A DNA stretch of 64,000 nucleotides. Origin: Streptomyces sp. HNM0574 (GTDB lineage: Bacteria; Actinomycetota; Actinomycetes; Streptomycetales; Streptomycetaceae). Of this stretch, positions 16,117 through 22,667 are shown one piece after another; within the stretch, counting starts at the first letter, position 1; each line of letters opens with the position of its first letter. The translations under genes and the position numbers were made by a program. Below the pieces are notes generated by a model. It did not search any database. It saw only the letters and a list, made by a program, of their open reading frames with translations, and was not told the origin of the DNA. The stretch spans positions 149,190 through 213,189 of the forward strand of contig NZ_JAASAH010000011.1 of the NCBI RefSeq assembly GCF_012726235.1, given 5' to 3'.

Positions 16117-17298
16117 CTAGAGAAAGTTCCAGTGCACCCAGCCGGAGCCCGCGCGGGCGGTGGTCACGGGGTACGGCTGCTGATGCGGCGGGTTCCCCAC
16201 CACGTCTTCGAGGTAGTAGTAGCTGGACGGGTCCAGCCCGGAGATCGACGAGACCCGTCGCACGTAGGGGCGCCCCAGCAGGTAGCTGTCACGTGGCGTC
16301 CCGCCGCCCATCTTGTCGAACAGCGCGTGGTCGAGGTCGCTCTCCTGCGGCAGCGCGCCGGAGCCGGCCTCCGAGGTCACCAGGAACTCCGTACCCCAGG
16401 CGGCGAGACGGGCCCGGGCCATCCGGTGGATCAGCTCCGGTACCCGCGCGGCGCTCTCGCTGACGTTGGCCGGGTCGTACCGGCCGTCGCTGGTCGTGTT
16501 GCCGGCGACCGTCCCGTGCCTCCCCCGGGATGCGAACAGCTGGTAGCCGGTGGGCTGCGCCGGGTTCAGCTCGATCGTCTCCAACGGGTCCGCGAGTTGG
16601 TAGTCGTCCGCCAGGGTGCTCCAGGTCTTTCCGAGGTTCATGGTCGCGGAGCTGCCGGCCATCCTGGCGTTGGGCCGCGGCACCAGCCCGTTGAAGCCGC
16701 TGTCGAGGTGGTCCCAGGCCGTGATGCCGACGTACTCGGCGACGTTCGGCGGCAGTTGGGTGATGATCCCGTACCAGTCGCCCGGGCCGGGAACGGGGTC
16801 GATCGCGAAAATGCGCACCGGCACGTCCTTGCGGCCGTACGCGTAGAGGAACCAAGCCGCCATGACGCATTCCACGGCACCCCTGCTGTGCCCGATGAAG
16901 TTGTACGCCTCCGCGTCGCTGCCCGCCGAGAGATTCGCGCCGTGCAGGGCGAGAGCGGCGGCCTCCCGGCCCGTCGCCTGCGACATCGTCGACCACCGGT
17001 CGCCGCCGGAGTACCCCTGCGTTTCGGCCAGCAGGTCCCGCGGGACGGTCAGCGGGCCGGACAGAACCAGCGGCTCGCTGGTGTTCCGAGGCACCGCCCA
17101 GTCGTTCTCGCCCACGCCGCGCACCGTCACGCTGGGACTGGTGGCGGCCAGGTCGCCGGTGATCTCCTTGTGGACACGGACCGGGATGTAGCCCGTCCCG
17201 GGGCTGTAGATCCTCTTGTCGCTGCCCTCGCGCGACACCTCCCCTTCGTCCCGCGTGCAAGCCGTCCCGCTGAAGCACACGGTGAACACATTGCTCAT
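16117..17298 (-). CDS. Alpha/beta hydrolase of the lipase/phospholipase-effector type
   Basis: 393 residues without signal peptide or membrane segment. N-terminal strand VFTVCFSGTACTRDEGE is followed by the nucleophile elbow FIGHSRGAVECVMAAWFLYA (GHSRG, catalytic Ser) and a likely catalytic Asp in RIFAIDPVPGPGDW; the His is probably in ASRGRHGTVAGN. The arrangement with FSGT at the start resembles DUF2235/Tle1-like phospholipase effectors and related DUF5621-type proteins of other bacteria, which act on membranes after delivery. Whether this one is an effector or a cytosolic esterase is open. GGGAGGGTC precedes ATG 17298. It stands alone; a CIS locus is on the same strand but 38 kb away. Confidence 0.75.
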   Translation of the reverse strand: MSNVFTVCFSGTACTRDEGEVSREGSDKRIYSPGTGYIPVRVHKEITGDLAATSPSVTVRGVGENDWAVPRNTSEPLVLSGPLTVPRDLLAETQGYSGGDRWSTMSQATGREAAALALHGANLSAGSDAEAYNFIGHSRGAVECVMAAWFLYAYGRKDVPVRIFAIDPVPGPGDWYGIITQLPPNVAEYVGITAWDHLDSGFNGLVPRPNARMAGSSATMNLGKTWSTLADDYQLADPLETIELNPAQPTGYQLFASRGRHGTVAGNTTSDGRYDPANVSESAARVPELIHRMARARLAAWGTEFLVTSEAGSGALPQESDLDHALFDKMGGGTPRDSYLLGRPYVRRVSSISGLDPSSYYYLEDVVGNPPHQQPYPVTTARAGSGWVHWNFL

Positions 17299-17560
17299 GA
17301 ATGACCCTCCCGCTCTCCGGGGCAGGCGGCCGCCTGCCCCGCACCGGACTACCCGACATCCTGCGCCGTATGGGATATCCGGCCATAGATCGCTCAGTTG
17401 AGTGATGAAGGGCCTCCGGCCTGCGCGTTGTCCTTTGCTCGCGGTCGGCAAGGGCGGGTGCCCGTGTCCGCGTCCGACGGTCAAGAGGCAAGCGAGAGCG
17501 GGCACTTCATGTGGACACCGCATGCTCCCCGGCCCCACGACCGCCGAGTCGGCCACGGGA

Positions 17561-18271
17561 TCACACCGGAACGGACGGCACCTCCGGCTCGGTGCTCTCG
17601 CGGTCGCCCTTGTCCCAGGGCTCGCCCATGATGCCGTCGTGGCTGCAGTGGAGCGCCGTGAGGGCGGCGAGCAGGCGGGGGTCCCAGTCCGGGGTGCTCG
17701 CGGTGAGGTGGAAGTGGGGCTGCAGGCCGCTTCCGTAGTCCAGGACCCGGGCGCCGCCGGTCCGGTAGCCGATCCGGCGCGGCATGCGGAAGACGTCGCC
17801 GCCGCCGGCCAGGCTCAGCACCGCGAGCACACACTGCACGGGAAAGATCAGCCACCACACGCACCACCAGAACCACCGGCCCTTGTACCCGACGGCGCGC
17901 GTCCCGTCCGCCTGCTCCACGGTCCAGCGGGTACGGACGTGCCCGCGGGTGAAGCTCCGCTCCCGGACGGCGCCGCCGACGAACTCCCCCTCCGCGCCGT
18001 ACACCTCGTACCGGACGGGCTCGCCCGCCTCCGCACGGGCCGTGAGCACGCGGGCCCAGAGGCGCCGCCGGTGCGGGTCGGTCCACAGGCCGAAGGAGCG
18101 GACGCCACGTTTGCGGGCCGCGTGGTACGCCTCGGCCCCGCCCTCCGGCAGCTCCCGGTCGAGAGCGACGGCCGCCTCCGGGAGCGCCGGGCCCACCAGC
18201 TCGTACCGGGCCCGCACCTCCCCCGTCCCGGCCCGGACTCCGGCCCGTCGCAAGGTGACGCTCGTACTCAT
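17561..18271 (-). CDS. Hypothetical protein with one membrane segment
   Basis: 236 residues. The N-terminal two thirds are a soluble part with alternating strands (VRYEVYGAEGEFVGGAVRER, RTRWTVEQADGTRAVGYKGRW); one very aromatic hydrophobic segment follows (WFWWCVWWLIFPVQCVLAVL), then a short region ending in LQPHFHLTASTPDWDPRLLAALTALHCSHDG. It resembles phospholipid-scramblase-type tubby-like proteins in having strands around a terminal hydrophobic helix, but this is weak. ATG 18271 is preferred over GTG 18289. The 262 bases before it up to the hydrolase gene hold only that gene's promoter region. Confidence 0.7.
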   Translation of the reverse strand: MSTSVTLRRAGVRAGTGEVRARYELVGPALPEAAVALDRELPEGGAEAYHAARKRGVRSFGLWTDPHRRRLWARVLTARAEAGEPVRYEVYGAEGEFVGGAVRERSFTRGHVRTRWTVEQADGTRAVGYKGRWFWWCVWWLIFPVQCVLAVLSLAGGGDVFRMPRRIGYRTGGARVLDYGSGLQPHFHLTASTPDWDPRLLAALTALHCSHDGIMGEPWDKGDRESTEPEVPSVPV

Positions 18272-18382
18272 GGCTGCCCCCGATTCCACAACTTCCCCGC
18301 GCCGCGCGGACGTTCACCCGAGGGGGCAAGGTACCCGGAAACCCGGGTGACCGCCGCCGGGCCGGTGGCCGAGACTGGTGGC

Positions 18383-19198
18383 ATGGACGGGCTGCGCGGG
18401 ATGGACGGACGGGACGAGGCGGGCGGGGCGGAGCAGCTCCGGGAGACCGTCGGGCTCGTGCGGGAGGTGATCGGGTCCGCGCTGGTGGGCGCGTATCTGC
18501 ACGGGTCGGCCGTGCTCGGGGGGCTCGGGCCCGCGAGTGATCTGGACGTGCTGGTCGTGACGCGGCGGAGCCTCGACGCGCGGGAGCGGCGGGCGCTCGT
18601 CGCGGGCCTGCTGGAGATCTCGGGGCTGACGGCCGCGGTCCGGCCGGTCGAACTCGCCGTCATCGTCCAGTCCGGGGTCCGCCCCTGGCGGACCCCGCCG
18701 ACCTGCGACTTCCTGTTCGGCGAGTGGCTGCGCGAGGAGCTGCTCGCGGGCGGGCCCCCGCAGCCGGAGCCGATGCCGGACCTCGCGCTGCTGGTGCACC
18801 TGGCCCTGGCCGGAAACCGTCCGCTCACCGGCCCGCCCCCGGCCGAGGTGCTCGATCCGGTGCCGCACGCCGACCTCGTCCGGGCAAGCGTCGCCGGCAT
18901 CCCGGAACTCCTCGACGAACTGGACGAGGACACCCGCAACGTGCTGCTCACCCTCGCCCGCGTCTGGTGCACCCTCGCCACCGGCGAGATCAGGCCGAAG
19001 GACGCCGCGGCGGACTGGGCGCTGGACCAACTCCCCCCGGAACACCGCCCCGTTCTGGAACACGCCAGGCAGCTCTACCGCACCTGCCACTACGCGGACG
19101 AGACCTGGAGCGCGGAGCTGCTCCCCCGCGTACGCCCCCACGTGGACGAGGTCCTGGCCCGCATCGCCCGCCTGACGCCGGAGGACCTCGGACGCTGA
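18383..19198 (+). CDS. AadA-like nucleotidyltransferase (ANT(3'')-type)
   Basis: 271 residues. The nucleotidyltransferase active-site motif is GAYLHGSAVLGGLGPASDLD with a third acidic residue expected in VELAVIV; the C-terminal helical domain contains DTRNVLLTLARVWCTLATGEIRPKDAAADWAL, the region that in AadA contacts the aminoglycoside (Trp and Asp conserved). Such proteins adenylylate streptomycin/spectinomycin, and many Streptomyces carry a chromosomal copy, so resistance is plausible but not shown. ATG 18383 is chosen; a second in-frame ATG at 18401 also fits. The longer open frame upstream overlaps the divergent gene. Confidence 0.82.
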   Translation: MDGLRGMDGRDEAGGAEQLRETVGLVREVIGSALVGAYLHGSAVLGGLGPASDLDVLVVTRRSLDARERRALVAGLLEISGLTAAVRPVELAVIVQSGVRPWRTPPTCDFLFGEWLREELLAGGPPQPEPMPDLALLVHLALAGNRPLTGPPPAEVLDPVPHADLVRASVAGIPELLDELDEDTRNVLLTLARVWCTLATGEIRPKDAAADWALDQLPPEHRPVLEHARQLYRTCHYADETWSAELLPRVRPHVDEVLARIARLTPEDLGR

Positions 19199-19306
19199 CC
19201 CGGAGGCAGGCCCCCTGGGGCCGCCGGACCGCTGCTGGGAAGATCACCGGGGCCGCGCGACCGCGCCGGCCGGTGTCGACGGGGAGTACCCCAGCGGGAT
19301 GACGGG

Positions 19307-20230
19307 ATGAGCGGAATACTGACCGGCTTCAGCACGATCGGGGCGATCATCGTCCTCGGGGTGGTGCTGGGGCACTTCGGGGTGCTCGACGTGCAGGCCC
19401 AACGCCTGCTCTCCCGGCTCGCGTTCTACGTGGCGAACCCGGCGCTCATGGTCACCGTGCTCGGCGACACCGACATCTCCGCCGTGCTGTCGGCCGGGCT
19501 CCCGGCCTCGCTGGGCGGGGTGGCGGTGGCGGCGGGTGCGCAGGTCGCGGTGTCCCGGTACCTGTGGCGGAGCAGCGCGGCCGAGAGCACCATCGGCGCC
19601 TTCTGCGCGGCGTACGCGAACGCGGGCAACCTCGGTCTGCCGATCGCCGGTTACGTGCTCGGGGACGCCTCCCTCGTCGCGCCCATGCTGCTCACCCAGC
19701 TGCTGGTGCTCCAGCCCGCCGGCCTGACGGTGCTGGACCTCACCACCGGGGACGGCCCGCGCACCTGGCGCCGCGTGGTGGCCACCCCGTTCACCAACCC
19801 GCTGCTGATCGGCTCGCTCGTGGGCGTCGCGCTGTCCCTGCTCGACCTGCGGCTTCCGGCGCCGCTGCGGGACCCGCTGGACCTGGTCGGCGGCATGGCG
19901 ATCCCGGCGATGCTCCTCGCCTACGGCCTCTCGCTCCGCTTCGGCCCGCTGCCCGGCAGGGGCGCCCGCCTGGGGCGTACCGGTTTCACGGTGTTCCTGA
20001 AGCTCGTCGTCCAGCCGGTGGTGACGTTCCTGCTGGCCCGGTACGCGCTGGGGCTGGACGGGGCGGGCGTCCTCGCGGTGACGGTGATCGCCGCGCTGCC
20101 CACCGCGCAGAACGTCTTCGTGCACGCGAGCCGGTACGGCGTCGCCGAGGTCCCCACCCGCGACTGCGTGTTCCTGACCACCATCCTGTCCGCGCCCGTG
20201 CTCTTCGCCGTCGCGACGCTGCTGGCCTGA
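19307..20230 (+). CDS. AEC-family (auxin efflux carrier-like) transporter
   Basis: 307 residues and about ten hydrophobic segments in two inverted halves. Landmarks: SRLAFYVANPALMVTVLG in TM2, AAYANAGNLGLPIAGYVLGD at the unwound crossover helix of the first half, and VIAALPTAQNVFVHASRYG in the second half. The family moves carboxylates or amino acids across the membrane; the substrate is unknown. ATG 19307 has GCGGGATGACGGG upstream. It follows the nucleotidyltransferase gene by about 110 bases without an evident terminator, and is separate from the MFS gene that starts 130 bases after its stop. Confidence 0.88.
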   Translation: MSGILTGFSTIGAIIVLGVVLGHFGVLDVQAQRLLSRLAFYVANPALMVTVLGDTDISAVLSAGLPASLGGVAVAAGAQVAVSRYLWRSSAAESTIGAFCAAYANAGNLGLPIAGYVLGDASLVAPMLLTQLLVLQPAGLTVLDLTTGDGPRTWRRVVATPFTNPLLIGSLVGVALSLLDLRLPAPLRDPLDLVGGMAIPAMLLAYGLSLRFGPLPGRGARLGRTGFTVFLKLVVQPVVTFLLARYALGLDGAGVLAVTVIAALPTAQNVFVHASRYGVAEVPTRDCVFLTTILSAPVLFAVATLLA

Positions 20231-20359
20231 AATCACCGGTATGTCAACCGGCCCGGGTGTCCGGCACGTTGGCCTGTTCCGGATCGCGCGCGGGACGGTC
20301 CGGACCGTGGACGGAAAATGCGTTGCGGAGCGGCTCGGGCTGCTCGTTACGGTCCTCGT

Positions 20360-21628
20360 ATGTCACTGCGCAGCTACCGGGAGACCCTCACCCGCCCCGT
20401 ACTGGCCTGGGGAGCCGTCGCCGTCGGCGCGCGGATGCCGGTCGCCATGGCGCCGCTCGCGCTGGTGTTCCTGGTCCGCGAGCAGCCGGGCGGCTACGCG
20501 CTCGGCGCGGTGCTCGCGGCCGCCTACGTCGTCGGCGAGATCGCCGGGGCGCCGGTGCTGGGCATGCGGCTGCGGGCCGAACGGGCCCGGCCGCAGCTGG
20601 CGTCGGGGCTCGCGGTGGGCGCGGCCGCCTTCGCGGGGCTCGGCGCGCTGCCCGGCGCCCACCCGGTCGTCCTCGGCGCGCTGGCCTTCCTCGCGGGCGC
20701 GGCACCGGCCGCGGCGCCGGGCGGACTGCGGGCGCTGCTCACCTCGCTGGTGCCGGTACGGTCCGCGCCGCAGGCGCTCAGCGTCGAGTCGATGCTGACC
20801 TTCGCGATCTGGGCCGTCAGCCCCGCCGTGGCGACGGGCCTCGCGCTCGGCGCCGCCCCGCCGCTGGCCCTGCTGCTCGCCGCCGTGCTGATGGCGGCCT
20901 CGGTCGCGGGCCTGTGGGCGCTGCCCGCCGGCTGGTCGCCCGAGGACGCAGACGGGGACGGCAAGGGCGAGGGGTACGGCGCGATGCTCGCCGTACTGGC
21001 CCGCGCCTGGCCGCTGTACGTCACCGGTGCCGCGTCCATGACGCTGCTGGCCCTCGCCGAACTGATCCTGCCCGCGCTGCTCGAACAGCGGGGCATCGCG
21101 CTCGGGTTCGCCGGGCCGCTGCTCGCGGCCCTCGCCGTCGGCTCGGCGGCCGGTTCGTTCCTGTACGGGCTGCGGAGCTCCTGGCCGGGGCGGCTGTCCA
21201 CGCAGAGCTCCGTGCTGCTGCTCGTGATGGCGGGCTGCCTGGTCGCGCTCGCGCTCGCGCCGTCGGTCTGGTGGATCGGCCTGGTCCTGGTGTGTGCCGG
21301 GGTGCTGGAGTCCGGCGTGATGCTCGCCCGCAACCTGCTGCTCCGCGAGACCCTCCCGGCGAACACCCTGGCCGCCGGCTACTCGGTCATGTACGCGGCC
21401 GTGGGCGCCGGTTACGCGGCGGCCGGCACCCTCTCCGGCGCCCTGCTGAACCTCGTCGAGCCCTCCGAGGCGATGCTCGCCGGCGTCGTCCTCATCCTCG
21501 CCCTGACCGCCACGGGCGCGGCGGGCGAACGCTCCGCCCGCAGGCGGGGCGTACGGAACGGGACGCGGGCGCCGCAGGGCGCGGAGGTGGTCCCGGAGCG
21601 GCCGGACGGGGTGCCCGGCGAGGGGTGA
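20360..21628 (+). CDS. MFS transporter
   Basis: 422 residues with about 12 hydrophobic segments and an acidic cytosolic loop in the middle (GWSPEDADGDGKGEG), plus a basic, disordered C-tail. The first segments LAWGAVAVGARMPVAMAPLA and YALGAVLAAAYVVGEIAG fit the DHA1-like MFS proteins of actinomycetes; the canonical motif A is poorly conserved. Substrate unknown. ATG 20360 follows GGTCCTCGT, a weak ribosome binding site; the frame is open upstream but lacks hydrophobicity. Located directly upstream of the GntR regulator with 79 bases between. Confidence 0.85.
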   Translation: MSLRSYRETLTRPVLAWGAVAVGARMPVAMAPLALVFLVREQPGGYALGAVLAAAYVVGEIAGAPVLGMRLRAERARPQLASGLAVGAAAFAGLGALPGAHPVVLGALAFLAGAAPAAAPGGLRALLTSLVPVRSAPQALSVESMLTFAIWAVSPAVATGLALGAAPPLALLLAAVLMAASVAGLWALPAGWSPEDADGDGKGEGYGAMLAVLARAWPLYVTGAASMTLLALAELILPALLEQRGIALGFAGPLLAALAVGSAAGSFLYGLRSSWPGRLSTQSSVLLLVMAGCLVALALAPSVWWIGLVLVCAGVLESGVMLARNLLLRETLPANTLAAGYSVMYAAVGAGYAAAGTLSGALLNLVEPSEAMLAGVVLILALTATGAAGERSARRRGVRNGTRAPQGAEVVPERPDGVPGEG

Positions 21629-21672
21629 GGGGTGCGGGGCCGTAGCCGTCGGCGGCTTCCGTGCGGTAGGAA

Positions 21673-21690
21673 TGATCGATCATTGCGCAT
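21673..21690. promoter_or_regulatory. Candidate GntR operator, copy 1 (autoregulation)
   Basis: TGATCGATCATTGCGCAT sits 17 bases before the GTG start of gntR; the extended AATGATCGATCATT (21671-21684) is a perfect palindrome. Seventeen of 18 bases recur at 22441-22458 before aceE. Binding here would block gntR transcription or its initiation. Confidence 0.65.
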
Positions 21691-21707
21691 CGACGGAGGG
21701 CGGGACC

Positions 21708-22406
21708 GTGAGCAGGACACCGGAGGGGTCGTCGGCGGGGAGCCGGGCGGGCGGTCATGTGCCGTCCGGGAAGCGGGCGTTGGAGCGTGCGCCGCTGCCG
21801 GAGCGGGTGCGGGGCTTCCTGCTGGAGGGGCTGCTGACCGGACGCTGGGGCCCGGGTGACCGGATCGTCGAGCGGCGGGTGGCGACGGAGCTGGGGATCA
21901 GCCAGGCGCCGGTGCGCGAGGCGCTGCGCGAGCTGCAGGGCATGCAGTTGGTGGAGGGGGCGCCGAACCGGGGCATGCGGGTACGGGAGTTGTCGCTGTC
22001 CCGGCTGCGGGACGTCTACCAGGTGCGGGCCGCGCTGGAGCGGCGGGCCGGCGAGCTGGCGAGCCGCCGTCTGGCCGGGGACGTGACGGCCCTGGAGCGC
22101 GAGCTGGCCCGGATGCGGGAGGCGGCGCGGGAAGGGGACATGGAGCGGCAGTTGCGCAGCGCGGTGGCCTTCCACCGGGTGATCGTGCACGCCTGCGGGA
22201 ACGAGGTGCTGATCCGGCACTGGGAACTGCTGGGCGTGGAGGTGTGGACGCGGCTGTCGCTGCGCTGGCTCCGTACCGGGCTGCACGAGAACGCGGAGGA
22301 CCACGAGGCGGTGGTGGAGGCGGTCCGGCGTCAGGACCCGTACCTGGGGCGCCTGTTGGAGCTGCACGTCCTGGAGTACGCCTCGCGGTCGACGGCCGAG
22401 GGGTGA
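21708..22406 (+). CDS. GntR-family (FadR/FCD subfamily) regulator
   Basis: 232 residues. Winged-helix domain: LPERVRGFLLEGLLTGRWGPGDRIVERRVATELGISQAPVREAL split by the usual turn, then the wing VEGAPNRGMRVREL. The C-terminal all-helical FCD ligand-binding domain shows the metal-binding His pattern (FHRVIVHACGN, then DHEAVVEAV). FCD regulators sense carboxylates such as pyruvate, lactate or gluconate. GTG 21708 with GGAGGG upstream is chosen; ATG 21672 would start inside the operator. The gene precedes aceE and E2 in the same direction, and shares a palindromic site with the aceE promoter, so it is the likely pyruvate-dehydrogenase regulator (PdhR-like role). Confidence 0.9.
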   Translation: MSRTPEGSSAGSRAGGHVPSGKRALERAPLPERVRGFLLEGLLTGRWGPGDRIVERRVATELGISQAPVREALRELQGMQLVEGAPNRGMRVRELSLSRLRDVYQVRAALERRAGELASRRLAGDVTALERELARMREAAREGDMERQLRSAVAFHRVIVHACGNEVLIRHWELLGVEVWTRLSLRWLRTGLHENAEDHEAVVEAVRRQDPYLGRLLELHVLEYASRSTAEG

Positions 22407-22440
22407 CGTACCGGCAGGGAACGGACACCTCGCGCGCATT

Positions 22441-22458
22441 TGATCGATCATCGCGCAT
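22441..22458. promoter_or_regulatory. Candidate GntR operator, copy 2 (before aceE promoter)
   Basis: TGATCGATCATCGCGCAT, differing at one base from the copy before gntR. It lies 16 bases upstream of the -35 element of the aceE promoter proposed below, about 60 bases before the likely transcription start. Confidence 0.65.
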
Positions 22459-22474
22459 TACTTCGCGGTAAGCG

Positions 22475-22502
22475 TTGACTGCATCCCACACGGAGTCATA
22501 GT
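22475..22502 (+). promoter_or_regulatory. Candidate aceE promoter
   Basis: TTGACT (22475-22480), 16-base spacer, CATAGT (22497-22502), a good match to vegetative -35/-10 elements in an AT-richer stretch. It leaves an untranslated leader of roughly 160 bases before aceE; no riboswitch fold was recognised in it. Confidence 0.5.
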
Positions 22503-22667
22503 TTCCATTTCGCGGATCACTTCTTCCGTTATTCGGAACTGCCGCTCTCGGGGTGCGTCGTCGATGCCCCCTGCTCCGGCCCGACCCGTACGGCCGGAAC
22601 AGCCCGTGAGGCCACCGCATCCCGGTCGGCAACCGCGGGCCCCACGCGACCAGATGGGAGGGGACGC

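Noticed and set aside
16117..17298. Effector of the CIS in this window
   Set aside because: More than 38 kb away with unrelated genes between; resemblance to effector lipases alone is not enough.
17402..18382. Upstream extension of the nucleotidyltransferase gene
   Set aside because: The open frame is antisense to the hypothetical membrane protein and lacks protein-like composition; the AadA-like fold begins after 18383.
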